In this document: piece by piece, positions 28,899-37,809 of the stretch | Numbering within the stretch: position 1 is the stretch's first letter | Layout of the letters: the number at the start of each line of letters is the position of its first letter | Source: Pseudomonas brenneri | GTDB taxonomy: Bacteria; Pseudomonadota; Gammaproteobacteria; Pseudomonadales; Pseudomonadaceae | Assembly: GCF_007858285.1 (NCBI RefSeq) | Contig: NZ_VFIL01000002.1 | Span: 1 to 64,000, forward strand | Direction of reading: 5' to 3' | Length of the DNA: 64,000 nucleotides | Translations under genes and position numbers: made by a program | The notes under the pieces: generated by a model | Databases searched by the model: none | What the model saw: only the letters and a program-made list of their open reading frames with translations | What the model was told of the DNA's origin: nothing

Positions 28899-29255
28899 TT
28901 ATTGGCTGCGATAGGCCCGTGCGGCGTCGCGGTCCTTCTCTTGCTGCCAGGCGCGCTCGCGCTCGTCCCAGTGGCGGTCCCTGTAGTCATTACGCTCCTC
29001 GCTCTCGCGCATGGCCTTGCACTGGCGAAAACCGTCCTCCCAGCCTTCGGCGTACGCATGGTCTTTTAAATAGCGTGGGACGTCCTTGCGAAACTCTCCG
29101 GTGATCACCCCGGCTGCCTGGCGCCCGCTGTTGCAGCCATCGTCAAAACCGTCGGCGAAGGGCGGTGGATACCCCCTGGCCAGCAATTGATCGTGGGTTG
29201 ATTGGCACCCTGACAGCGCCATCACCACGCCCAGCATTACCGCGAACCGCCACAT
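28899..29255 (-). CDS. Small putative lipoprotein of unknown function
   Basis: The product has 118 residues from the ATG at 29255, supported by GGAG six bases upstream; an earlier in-frame ATG at 29273 lacks one. MWRFAVMLGVVMALSGC is a lipoprotein signal with the predicted lipidated cysteine C17. The mature part contains FADGFDDGCNSGRQAAG and YAEGWEDGFRQC, two similar aromatic-glycine-acidic motifs each with a cysteine that may pair, followed by a highly charged, probably helical tail (ESEERNDYRDRHWDERERAW). It is a conserved Pseudomonas-type hypothetical protein. No function can be assigned. Confidence 0.75.
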   Translation of the reverse strand: MWRFAVMLGVVMALSGCQSTHDQLLARGYPPPFADGFDDGCNSGRQAAGVITGEFRKDVPRYLKDHAYAEGWEDGFRQCKAMRESEERNDYRDRHWDERERAWQQEKDRDAARAYRSQ

Positions 29256-29400
29256 CTCATACTCCAACGCCATTGAACGGCTGATAGAGCAAGTCTAGGA
29301 GGCGATTCGTTGAGGAGATGTGAAAGGGGGGTGAGAAATCTGTTGGGAGGCTATGTCACTGGGTTGGCCGCCAGGGCAACATGCTCAGGGATAAACGCAA

Positions 29401-29425
29401 ACCCAATGTGGGAGCGGGCTTTGGA
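29401..29425. repeat. Degenerate REP arm after the DUF4105 gene
   Basis: The sequence ccaatgtgggagcgggcttt keeps the left REP arm but not the palindrome. It overlaps the downstream edge of the DUF4105 gene region. Confidence 0.4.
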
Positions 29426-29431
29426 GGCGGG

Positions 29432-31285
29432 TCAGTAGTGATACCACTTCACTTCCAGCATTACCTCGTTCACCGGCGTCGCCAAGTGGCTGAACTCTCG
29501 CTGCGCGCTCAGGCGTACGCCGAGGTTGCGCGATACTTCCCACTGTTGATTGAGGCTGATACTGCGCCGTACTTCGCCATTGGTGAAGAAATCGCCCTTG
29601 GCTTCCAGGCTCAGGTTACCCAGTGGGTTTCTCCACAGCAGGCCGGTGTTGAAACCGGCCGCGGGGGAGATGAATTCGCTGAAGTCATTGTTATGTTCCA
29701 CGCGTACGGTACCGAGGGCGAAGCCAAGCATGTCGTCGCGTAGTTGCCAGGTGCCGCCGGCGCCGCCGTTGACGTGGCTGACCAGGGTTTCGTCGTTGTG
29801 TTTGCCCGGTACCCGTTCCAGGCCGCCGGTGACTTGCCAGGACAACGGTTGCAGCAAGTCATTGCGTGGTGTCAGTGAACGGATGGTCGCCAGGTCCAGT
29901 TGTTGCAGCTGCCAGTTATTGCCCTCGTACTGGCGCAGTTTCATCTGCAGGATTTCGATCTGTGCCCCCAGGGGGAACCCTTCGGCGTTGTCGTTGAGGT
30001 CGTGGTAAGCCATGCGCAGGCCGTATTCGCCGAAGGCCTTGTCGCCCCGGGTGCCGATGCCGGCCTGCCAGGTGCGTGATTCGTGGCCGTTCTCGGGCAG
30101 GCCCGGGCGTTCGATCTGCAGGTCAGGCGCGGGGTTCTGGTTGATTGCCCGCAGCAATTCGAAACTGCGCTGGGAGCGTTCGGCGTCGCGCTCCAGGCCA
30201 TTGGCGCGGTAGCGGCCAAGGCGGTAGGCCGCGTCGATGATCAGGGCCTGGCGATCTTTGCCGATGGCTTTGAATGCCGGGTCTTGCAGTTGTTTCTGGT
30301 CATCGCTGATCTTCAATACCCATTGCTGCTCGTCGCTGTCCAGCGGCTTGGCGCGCTCCAGCAACTCGCGTTCGCGGGACGGGCGATAATCGATTTTCTC
30401 CACCAGGCCTGCGTCTTTCACCGCTTTTACGGTGTCGGTGGGAATGGCGGTGAGCGGGAACTGTTCGGTCAGGCGCAGGCCCGGGCGGGCCACTTGCAGC
30501 AGTTCCAGCAGGCGGTACGAGCAGTTTTCATCGAAGAAGAAATAGTCGAACTGGATCTGCTTGAGCTCCCACACGTGCTCGACCATGCGCTCGGTCTCGA
30601 CCTGGGTCAGGTTCAGGCGGTATTCCCACAGGTCGCGGTTTTCCAGGCTACGGTATTCGGAGAGTTTTTCCTGGTAGGGCACCAGGGCGAACAGGCCAGG
30701 ATAACCGCCCATCAGGCCTTTCCAGGCGTAGAGGAGGCTGTTGTCCGAGCCTTCGATATAGGCGCCGAAGTTGATCGCGTAGCTGAGCAGCGCGGTCTTG
30801 TTGCTCTGTACATCAGCCTGGTCGATACGCAGCAAGGTGTGGCCGAACATCGAGGACGGGCTGTTGAGGTAGGCTGCCGGGAAGATCATCACCGCACTGT
30901 GGGGCGCGACGTCCTTGAACCATTGCTTGAACTCGACACAGTCCACGGCCGGCAGGTCAGTCAGTTGCAACTGGTCCTTGAGCCAGCGGGTACGGGCCGG
31001 GTACACGCATTGGGTGTGTTTTTCACCGAGGCTGGCCGGGGCGTACAGCGCCTCTACGGTGGCCTTGAGTTCGGCGTCAGGGTGGTGCGCGCCGTCTTTG
31101 GCGAGAAAGAATTTCTGGTCGCTGACATAGCTGCGCCAGCCGCTGATCTTGCCGGCTTCGTAGTGCCCCAGCGAGAGCCAGAACGGATCATTGGCCAGTT
31201 GCTGCAAACGTTGATCATCAAGGTGCGGCGCCGCAGATAGCGGGGCGCAGGCGAAGAGTGCCAGGTAGGCAAGGCGTTTGAGCAT
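29432..31285 (-). CDS. DUF4105 envelope protein with probable C-terminal beta-barrel
   Basis: The 617-residue protein has a signal peptide (MLKRLAYLALFACAPLSA). The DUF4105 region (about 120-320) includes CVEFKQWFKDV, IFPAAYLNSPSSMFGHTLLRID and the conserved SYAINFGAY and FFFDENCSYRLLELL segments. The H, C and N residues in SMFGHT and DENCSY look like those of a papain-like or NlpC/P60-like fold, but this is inference. From about residue 400 the sequence alternates polar and aromatic residues and ends in WYHY, as in outer-membrane barrels. It is encoded 91 bases downstream of the DUF3015 gene, behind a terminator. The role is unknown. Confidence 0.8.
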   Translation of the reverse strand: MLKRLAYLALFACAPLSAAPHLDDQRLQQLANDPFWLSLGHYEAGKISGWRSYVSDQKFFLAKDGAHHPDAELKATVEALYAPASLGEKHTQCVYPARTRWLKDQLQLTDLPAVDCVEFKQWFKDVAPHSAVMIFPAAYLNSPSSMFGHTLLRIDQADVQSNKTALLSYAINFGAYIEGSDNSLLYAWKGLMGGYPGLFALVPYQEKLSEYRSLENRDLWEYRLNLTQVETERMVEHVWELKQIQFDYFFFDENCSYRLLELLQVARPGLRLTEQFPLTAIPTDTVKAVKDAGLVEKIDYRPSRERELLERAKPLDSDEQQWVLKISDDQKQLQDPAFKAIGKDRQALIIDAAYRLGRYRANGLERDAERSQRSFELLRAINQNPAPDLQIERPGLPENGHESRTWQAGIGTRGDKAFGEYGLRMAYHDLNDNAEGFPLGAQIEILQMKLRQYEGNNWQLQQLDLATIRSLTPRNDLLQPLSWQVTGGLERVPGKHNDETLVSHVNGGAGGTWQLRDDMLGFALGTVRVEHNNDFSEFISPAAGFNTGLLWRNPLGNLSLEAKGDFFTNGEVRRSISLNQQWEVSRNLGVRLSAQREFSHLATPVNEVMLEVKWYHY

Positions 31286-31332
31286 AGGGGCAACTTAAGT
31301 CGGAATAAATAAAGACCCAAAGCGGGCAGGTC

Positions 31333-31366
31333 CAAAAAATAAAACCCGCGCCGGGTAGGGCGCGGG
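31333..31366 (-). terminator. Terminator between the DUF3015 and DUF4105 genes
   Basis: On the minus strand, the stem CCCGCGCC/GGCGCGGG is followed by TTTTATTTTTT. It probably attenuates transcription so that the DUF3015 gene is expressed more highly than the following gene. Confidence 0.85.
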
Positions 31367-31376
31367 CAGGTCGAGC

Positions 31377-31865
31377 TTAAGCCTGGGTGGCGTATTTCGC
31401 CAGGCGGGCATCGCCCTTGAGGATGGCGAGGGTGTTGGTGTGCACGTCTTCGGCGGTCACGTCAGCCTTGCTGAAGATCTGCTGGAAGTGTTCGTGGGTC
31501 ACTGCTGCGAAGTGATCACGATCCTCTGGAGCAACGCCCAGGACCACGGCATAGGTGGTCAGCGCTTCGCCATTGCCTTTGGCCATGTCTTCGGACAGCT
31601 CGTTCATCATGCCATTCATGGCAATCCACGATTTGCCGCCGTAAGTCAGCGCGCTGTTGGTGCTGCAACCGTTGGTGCCCGAGGTCATGCCGAAGGTGGC
31701 GTTACCGGAGGTGCCGTTGGTGGTGGAAGCCAGGAAGTGAGCGGGAGTACCGCGCTGGCCTTCGAACAGCATGTTGCCCCAACCGCAGTTCGGGCCACCT
31801 GGTGCTTCAGCCATTGCATTGAGGGAGACGACGGTGAAGAGAGTACCGAGAAGGATCCGTTTCAT
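31377..31865 (-). CDS. DUF3015 secreted protein
   Basis: The 162-residue protein has a signal peptide (MKRILLGTLFTVVSLNAMAEA). The mature start GGPNCGWGNMLFEGQRG is typical of DUF3015, and FLASTTNGTSGNATFGMTSGTNGCS is a Gly/Thr/Ser-rich stretch. Two cysteines could form one disulfide. The C-terminal half is helical (SWIAMNGMMNELSEDMAKGNGEALTTYA). The family is widespread in Pseudomonas and other gammaproteobacteria and is of unknown function. It is the first gene of a pair with the DUF4105 protein, which suggests a shared envelope role. Confidence 0.85.
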   Translation of the reverse strand: MKRILLGTLFTVVSLNAMAEAPGGPNCGWGNMLFEGQRGTPAHFLASTTNGTSGNATFGMTSGTNGCSTNSALTYGGKSWIAMNGMMNELSEDMAKGNGEALTTYAVVLGVAPEDRDHFAAVTHEHFQQIFSKADVTAEDVHTNTLAILKGDARLAKYATQA

Positions 31866-32130
31866 AGCTTTGTTCTCTTTGTGTGCAAACCAATGGACAA
31901 GGGTTCAGGCGCCTCATGGCGCCCTAGGGGCCAGTTATTAGTCCAACCCGCGCAGTTTGGAGTTTAGGCATGTTCCAAGGGTTCCGTGGGTTTTTGTAAA
32001 ACAATCAATGCAGACTGGTTTTTTTACGGGCGGCATCCCGTGTCTATGCTTTACCTCAGTCGTGCCTTGCCAGCCGGCTACGCACGGCGCCAGAATGCCG
32101 CCATTGCCCCGCCTGATGTAAGGAAGCCCG

Positions 32131-34569
32131 ATGCCTGATCCTGTTGCTGCCAGCTTGCGTCTAGCGCCCGAAGCGCTGACTCGTCCTTTCTCCGCTGAAC
32201 AGTTCAGCTTCTCGACCACCAATGATCTGGAGCCCTTTCGCGGTGTGCTTGGCCAGGAACGCGCGGTTGAAGCATTGCAGTTCGGTGTGGCGATGCCACG
32301 CCCCGGTTACAACGTGTTTGTCATGGGCGAGCCCGGTACCGGTCGCTTTTCGTTCGTCAAACGCTACCTCAAGGCTGAAGGCAAGCGCCTGCAGACCCCG
32401 GCAGACTGGGTTTACGTCAATAACTTCGACGAACCCCGCGAGCCCCGCGCCCTGGAATTGCCTGCGGGCGGTGCGGCCCCGTTCATCGCCGATATCAGTG
32501 GTTTGGTCGACAATTTGGTCGCCACGTTCCCGGCGGTATTCGAGCACCCGACGTATCAACAGCGCAAAAGTGCCATCGATCGTGCCTTCAACCAGCGCTA
32601 CGACCGTGCCCTGGACGTGATCGAGCGCCTGGCCTTGGAAAAGGACGTGGCGCTGTACCGTGACAGCAGCAACATCGCCTTTACCCCGATGCTCGATGGC
32701 AAGGCCCTGGATGAGGCCGAGTTTTCGCAGCTGCCGGAAGTCGACCGCGAGCGTTTCCACACCGATATTTCCGAGCTCGAAGAGCGCCTCAACGAAGAAC
32801 TCGCCAGCTTGCCGCAGTGGAAGCGCGAGTCCAACAACCAGATGCGCCAGTTCAACGAAGAGACCATCACCCTGGCCTTGCAGCCGTTGCTGGCACCGTT
32901 GTCCGAGAAGTACGCCGAGAACGCCGGTGTCTGCGGTTACCTGCAGGCGATGCAGGTCTATCTGCTCAAGACCGTGGTCGAGTTGCTGGTGGACGACGCG
33001 AAAACCGACGCCCAGGCGCGTAAGCTGCTCGAAGAGCAGTACTGCCCGAGCCTGGTGGTGGGCCATCCGCTCAATGGTGGCGCGCCGGTGGTGTTCGAAC
33101 CACACCCGACTTACGACAACCTGTTCGGCCGGATCGAATACAGCACCGACCAGGGCGCGCTCTACACCACCTATCGGCAACTGCGCCCCGGTGCGTTGCA
33201 TCGCGCCAACGGCGGTTTCCTGATCCTGGAAGCCGAGAAAATGCTCAGCGAGCCGTTTGTCTGGGACGCCCTCAAGCGGGCCCTGCAATCGCGCAAGCTG
33301 AAGATGGAATCGCCACTGGGCGAACTGGGCCGCCTGGCCACCGTGACCCTCAATCCGCAAGTGATCCCGTTGCAGGTCAAGGTCATCATCATCGGCGCCC
33401 GTTCGTTGTACTACACCCTGCAAGACCTGGATCCGGACTTCCAGGAGATGTTCCGGGTGCTGGTGGATTTCGATGAAGACATCCCGATGGTCGATGAAAG
33501 CCTGGAGCAGTTCGCCCAGTTGCTGAAAACCCGGACCTCGGAAGAAGGCATGGCGCCGCTGACATCGGATGCGGTGGCGCGGCTGGCAACCTACAGCGCA
33601 CGGCTGGCGGAGCATCAGGGGCGTTTGTCGGCGCGTATCGGGGATCTGTTCCAACTGGTCAGCGAGGCGGACTTCATTCGTCATCTGGCGGGCGACGAGC
33701 GCACCGACGCAGGGCATATCGAGCGTGCGTTGAAGGCCAAGGCCACGCGTACCGGGCGAGTATCGGCGCGGATTCTTGACGACATGCTCGCCGGGGTCAT
33801 CCTGATCGACACCGCCGGCGCAGCCGTGGGCAAGTGCAACGGGCTGACGGTGCTGGAGGTCGGTGATTCGGCGTTTGGTGTACCTGCGCGGATTTCCGCC
33901 ACGGTGTACCCGGGTGGCAGCGGCATCGTCGATATCGAGCGTGAGGTCAACCTAGGGCAGCCGATCCACTCCAAGGGCGTGATGATCCTCACCGGTTACC
34001 TGGGTAGCCGTTATGCCCAGGAATTCCCCCTGGCGATCTCCGCGAGCATCGCCCTGGAGCAGTCCTACGGTTATGTCGACGGCGACAGCGCCTCGTTGGG
34101 CGAGGCTTGCACGTTGATTTCGGCGCTGTCGAAGACGCCGCTCAAGCAGTGCTTTGCCATCACCGGCTCGATCAACCAGTTTGGCGAAGTGCAGGCAGTG
34201 GGCGGGGTCAACGAGAAGATCGAAGGCTTCTTCCGTCTGTGCGAAGCTCGTGGCTTGACCGGCGAGCAGGGCGCGATCATTCCCCAGGCCAACGTCGCGA
34301 CGTTGATGCTCGATGAGAAGGTCTTGCAGGCGGTGCGGGCAGGGCAGTTCCATGTGTATGCCGTGCGCCAGGCCGACGAGGCGCTGAGCCTGCTGGTGGG
34401 CGAGCCGGCCGGTGAGCCGGATGCCGAAGGGCAATTCCCCGAGGGCAGCGTCAACGCCCGTGTGGTTGAGCGTCTGCGAGCCATTGCCGAGATGATCAGC
34501 GAAGAAGACCTCAAGGAAGCGGAAAAGGAACTGGCGCAGCAGGCGTTGGCTGAGGCCAAGCCCACCTGA
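32131..34569 (+). CDS. Lon-like ATP-dependent protease (AAA_32/LonB-type, AsrA-like)
   Basis: The 812-residue cytoplasmic protease has an N-terminal AAA region with Walker-A-like GEPGTGRFS (66-74), where arginine (R72) stands in place of the usual lysine. A long helical insertion (about 150-300) and a second ATPase segment near 330-520 follow, then a C-terminal S16 peptidase domain. The catalytic dyad is S653 (GDSAS) and K696 (GGVNEK), separated by 43 residues as in Lon. Similar proteins include AsrA of P. aeruginosa, which is induced by aminoglycosides and linked to heat-shock responses. AGGAAG precedes the ATG. It is a single gene followed by a REPIN. Confidence 0.88.
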   Translation: MPDPVAASLRLAPEALTRPFSAEQFSFSTTNDLEPFRGVLGQERAVEALQFGVAMPRPGYNVFVMGEPGTGRFSFVKRYLKAEGKRLQTPADWVYVNNFDEPREPRALELPAGGAAPFIADISGLVDNLVATFPAVFEHPTYQQRKSAIDRAFNQRYDRALDVIERLALEKDVALYRDSSNIAFTPMLDGKALDEAEFSQLPEVDRERFHTDISELEERLNEELASLPQWKRESNNQMRQFNEETITLALQPLLAPLSEKYAENAGVCGYLQAMQVYLLKTVVELLVDDAKTDAQARKLLEEQYCPSLVVGHPLNGGAPVVFEPHPTYDNLFGRIEYSTDQGALYTTYRQLRPGALHRANGGFLILEAEKMLSEPFVWDALKRALQSRKLKMESPLGELGRLATVTLNPQVIPLQVKVIIIGARSLYYTLQDLDPDFQEMFRVLVDFDEDIPMVDESLEQFAQLLKTRTSEEGMAPLTSDAVARLATYSARLAEHQGRLSARIGDLFQLVSEADFIRHLAGDERTDAGHIERALKAKATRTGRVSARILDDMLAGVILIDTAGAAVGKCNGLTVLEVGDSAFGVPARISATVYPGGSGIVDIEREVNLGQPIHSKGVMILTGYLGSRYAQEFPLAISASIALEQSYGYVDGDSASLGEACTLISALSKTPLKQCFAITGSINQFGEVQAVGGVNEKIEGFFRLCEARGLTGEQGAIIPQANVATLMLDEKVLQAVRAGQFHVYAVRQADEALSLLVGEPAGEPDAEGQFPEGSVNARVVERLRAIAEMISEEDLKEAEKELAQQALAEAKPT

Positions 34570-34581
34570 TGCGTTCACTCA

Positions 34582-34682
34582 TGTAGGCGCGAGCTTGCTC
34601 GCGAAGATCGACAACGATAACGCGTGTCTTCTGGATTAACGCGTTGTGCTTGAGACCTTCGCGAGCAAGCTCGCTCCTACAG
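34582..34682. repeat. REPIN downstream of the Lon-like protease gene
   Basis: The arms tgtaggcgcgagcttgctcg and gagcaagctcgctcctacag flank the spacer gataacgcgtgtcttctgga. The spacer is in the opposite orientation to that in the 18011, 19119 and 39431 copies. The rest of the gap to 34857 holds no gene that I can support. Confidence 0.92.
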
Positions 34683-34857
34683 AAAGCGTGTCATGATTTT
34701 GACTGGATTTTTCGGGGCCAACCGCCGTTGGTCCCTACAACCTTGGTTTGTACCGGTTTTCTTCTATTCTCAGCTCAAGGGACATCTACAGGAGTCATGG
34801 GATAGAGACAGCCTTGTATCTGGAGGCTGAACACCGGATCTACCGAGGGTCGCCGCC

Positions 34858-35178
34858 ATGCCGCGCAGCCTTTGCCTCACCCGCCAGTGCCTGGGCCTGG
34901 TCACCCGAATTGAATGTTCCATTCGCCCTCTAGCGGGGGATACCGGGATGTGGACTTTGTTGTTTGCCGCTGGAATGACGGGCGAACAGCCCTCGACCAT
35001 CAAGTCCCAAGGGCCCTTCCATGGGCCGTTCGTCGCGGAAAATATTCTTGAGTCCATCGTGCAAAGCCTGACCCTGCACGGCTACGAGCTGGCCGATGAC
35101 CCGCAGATCTGGTGCATTCACCTGCAAGCCCACCTGCGACAGCTTAATGGTGGGCGGCCCCAGGCCCTGCACCTGTAG
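34858..35178 (+). CDS. Conserved Pseudomonas hypothetical protein, 106 residues
   Basis: GAGGGT eight bases upstream supports the ATG. The product is probably a small soluble protein with no signal peptide. The central part IKSQGPFHGPFVAENILESIVQSL followed by GYELADDPQIWCIHLQAHLRQL looks like a compact alpha/beta fold. Codon use and sequence complexity are those of a real gene. I recognise it only as the kind of short conserved protein found at this locus in other Pseudomonas, without a known function. It converges on the 606-residue lipoprotein gene with 10 bases between stops. Confidence 0.7.
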   Translation: MPRSLCLTRQCLGLVTRIECSIRPLAGDTGMWTLLFAAGMTGEQPSTIKSQGPFHGPFVAENILESIVQSLTLHGYELADDPQIWCIHLQAHLRQLNGGRPQALHL

Positions 35179-35188
35179 ACCTGGCGGG

Positions 35189-37009
35189 CTATTTGGTCTC
35201 GGGCTTGTCCAGCTTGACTTCAAAGCCGTACTGCACCGTGTTCAACGCCGTACGCTGGTAGGTTTCAAACTCGGTCGGCTGGCCATAAAAGTAATGCACA
35301 TCAAACAGTGCGGTGCCGTATTCCTGGGCGCGATGGCTGACGCCGAGGATTTCCTTCAAGTAGTTGCCACTGGCGTCCTTGGCAAAGAACCGCCAGCTAT
35401 CGGATGGGAAAAGCGCCTGGTCGACAATCAGCGCGTTGTCCTGGACCGACAGGCCCTTGGGCAATTGTGCAGTGCTGACGGTGCTTTTTTCGATGCTGGC
35501 CAGGAACAGCGGGATTGATCCCACGGCAAACCCTGGGTTTTCCGGGAATAAATTCAGGTCGTAGGTGATCGTGCCGCGCCATGGGTCGACTTCAAAGGCC
35601 TCGGTGGGCAACTCGATGGGCTCGCCGCGCTTGCCTTCATCGTTTGCCGTAAAGAACGTCAGTGGTGCATCGCTGCTGGTGCGGGTCGAGCCGATCAGGT
35701 CGTCATTGAACGTGAAAGGATGGTCAAAGGCGATGTGGGCGGCGCTGGCGTCCTCCACTGACTGGCTGATGCTGATGCTGCTTTTCAACTGGTCTTCGGA
35801 GAGGCTGGCGCTTTGGAGCCAGTCTGCGGCCTGGTCGTCATACACCGTGACCGGCATGGGTAGGGCCTGCACGGTTTTTTCCAGGCTGTTTTTGTCGAAG
35901 CGCCGTATCGGCAGCTCAAGGTCCTTGCGGGTGACGGTCGCTTCGGAAAAGTCCAGCACGTTGACCTGCAGGTTATCGATCTGCCCATTGAAGTAGACCT
36001 TGGCGTAGTGGCTGGCCTGCTTTTGTTCAAAGGCTTTCTGCTCGTCTCCCAACTGCCTCTCAAAGTCGTCGGACCAGGTTTTCTGCTTGCGCATCTGAGA
36101 AAGTTGCTGCTCGTAGAACGCCACCTGGGCGGCGCTTTCGTTGATTGAGCCGGAGCGGGAAAGAAACTGCCCCGTAGTGTCCCGGGCCTGGACCAGCAGT
36201 GGGTTGGGCGATTCATCCGCCACTTGCGGCGCCAGGGGCGCGGTGTTGGTCAGTTCGATCTCGGCGTAGTTGTTTTCCAGGGCCAGGAGGGTCAGGGTGA
36301 TGTTTTCCTCGCTGCGTTTCTGGCCCACGTCTTTGCGAGTCAGGTCGAAGGTCAGGACTTTACGCGGTGCGATGACCTCGACCTGGCCCTTGAGCGTGAC
36401 GGGTTGGGGTTGGCTCTTGTTGTCCGTCTCGATGCCTTCGATGAACGGATAGGTGACGGTCAGGTCGTCCGGGTTGGTCAGGTTGGAACTGCTGGGGCTC
36501 AACTGGATACCGGGGTCGGTTTCCGACCATTCCGGCTGGAACGGGATGATCTTGTTGTTGCTCAAGGTTACCGATTGCCATTCCAGGCCGTGGGGGAAAG
36601 GGAATTGGTCCGGCATATTGAAACTGAACGGGAACACCGGTTGCAGGTCGGTCAGGTAGTCCGAGTGCGAGTTCTTGCGCAGGACGAATAGCCCGTTGAT
36701 GTAGGTATCCACCAGTGCTTGTGGCGTCGGGTAGTGCGCAAGCGCGGCCAGGGTGTTTTCACCGTACTCGGTCTCGACAGGCTTGGTGTCGAGCTTGATG
36801 CGCGCACGCTCCAGCAACAGCAACGAGCCGCCCAGTTCGGCTACGGCTTCCTTGAGGCGGGGATCCTGGATCGTGTCCAGGGATTGCTCGAACTGGACGG
36901 TTTTTTCTTCGAGACTGGCTTGCTTGTGCTCGTCGCTGGGGGAGCAGCCGCCGGCCGCCAGCAACGCCACACACAGGCCAAGACTGGCCAAGGGAGATCG
37001 CACATCCAT
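35189..37009 (-). CDS. Large putative lipoprotein of unknown function
   Basis: The product has 606 residues from the ATG at 37009. An upstream in-frame start at 37060 would mask the signal. MDVRSPLASLGLCVALLAAGGC is a lipoprotein signal with lipidated C22. After a helical stretch (about 30-75), the protein is rich in beta-type alternation, with paired segments such as VEVIAPRKVLTFDLTRKDVG and VYFNGQIDNLQVNVLDFSEATVTRKDLELPI. The latter suggests repeated C2- or Ig-like domains, and the end resembles DVHYFYGQPTEFETY. No catalytic motif is visible. It is an envelope protein, probably anchored to the outer membrane because +2 is serine. The function is unknown. Confidence 0.78.
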   Translation of the reverse strand: MDVRSPLASLGLCVALLAAGGCSPSDEHKQASLEEKTVQFEQSLDTIQDPRLKEAVAELGGSLLLLERARIKLDTKPVETEYGENTLAALAHYPTPQALVDTYINGLFVLRKNSHSDYLTDLQPVFPFSFNMPDQFPFPHGLEWQSVTLSNNKIIPFQPEWSETDPGIQLSPSSSNLTNPDDLTVTYPFIEGIETDNKSQPQPVTLKGQVEVIAPRKVLTFDLTRKDVGQKRSEENITLTLLALENNYAEIELTNTAPLAPQVADESPNPLLVQARDTTGQFLSRSGSINESAAQVAFYEQQLSQMRKQKTWSDDFERQLGDEQKAFEQKQASHYAKVYFNGQIDNLQVNVLDFSEATVTRKDLELPIRRFDKNSLEKTVQALPMPVTVYDDQAADWLQSASLSEDQLKSSISISQSVEDASAAHIAFDHPFTFNDDLIGSTRTSSDAPLTFFTANDEGKRGEPIELPTEAFEVDPWRGTITYDLNLFPENPGFAVGSIPLFLASIEKSTVSTAQLPKGLSVQDNALIVDQALFPSDSWRFFAKDASGNYLKEILGVSHRAQEYGTALFDVHYFYGQPTEFETYQRTALNTVQYGFEVKLDKPETK

Positions 37010-37174
37010 TATTTGAGATTCCTGTCCGGCAGCATCGAGCCACGTTGATGAGGCCGACACTAGCAGAAAAATTGTCTTACAGAAGCGCTACAGGTCAGTT
37101 TTCCGGGTGGTTATGGCGCAATGTGCGTGGCTGATATACTCGCCGCCATTTCTAGCCAAGCTGTGTGAGATTCC

Positions 37175-37663
37175 ATGGAACGCTTTATCGAAAATGCAAT
37201 GTACGCCTCCCGCTGGCTACTGGCGCCGATCTATTTCGGCTTGTCCCTCGGGCTGCTGGCGTTGGCGCTGAAATTCTTCCAGGAAGTGATCCACCTGCTG
37301 CCCAACGTCTTTGCGATGGCCGAGTCGGAGCTGATCCTGGTGCTGCTGTCGTTGATCGACATGGCCCTGGTGGGGGGGCTGCTGGTGATGGTGATGATTT
37401 CCGGCTACGAGAACTTCGTCTCGCAACTGGATATTGATGACAACAAGGAAAAGCTCAACTGGCTGGGCACCATGGACTCTTCGTCGCTGAAGATGAAAGT
37501 GGCGGCGTCCATCGTGGCGATTTCCTCGATCCACCTGCTGCGCATCTTCATGGATGCCAAGAACGTCGATCCACAGCACCTGATGTGGTACGTGATCATT
37601 CACATGACCTTCGTGATCTCGGCGTTTGCCATGGGTTACCTGGATAAAGTCACCAAGCATTGA
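37175..37663 (+). CDS. UPF0114/YqhA family inner-membrane protein (TIGR00645)
   Basis: The 162-residue protein has four hydrophobic segments ([25 protein letters not shown] first span, then [39 protein letters not shown] and [20 protein letters not shown]). The [20 protein letters not shown] start and SGYENFVS are characteristic of UPF0114. E. coli YqhA is the reference and has no settled function. It is a single gene with its own promoter region. A GTGCCTGG-rich hairpin near 37667-37692 may act as its terminator. Confidence 0.9.
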   Translation: MERFIENAMYASRWLLAPIYFGLSLGLLALALKFFQEVIHLLPNVFAMAESELILVLLSLIDMALVGGLLVMVMISGYENFVSQLDIDDNKEKLNWLGTMDSSSLKMKVAASIVAISSIHLLRIFMDAKNVDPQHLMWYVIIHMTFVISAFAMGYLDKVTKH

Positions 37664-37809
37664 TCCGTGCCTGGTGCCTTCGGGCCTGGGATTTTGGGCT
37701 CATCAAGCGTAGGGCGAGTGTGCTAGTCTGCTCGCCCTTTTAGTTTGGATGACACGCAGAAACTGCGCTTTTGCAGGCCTTTGCGGTTGTCCTACAGCGG
37801 AGCCTTTCC

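Noticed and set aside
34797..34805. Very short ATG frame after caggagtc
   Set aside because: It has a good ribosome-site-like sequence but reads only two codons before TAG.
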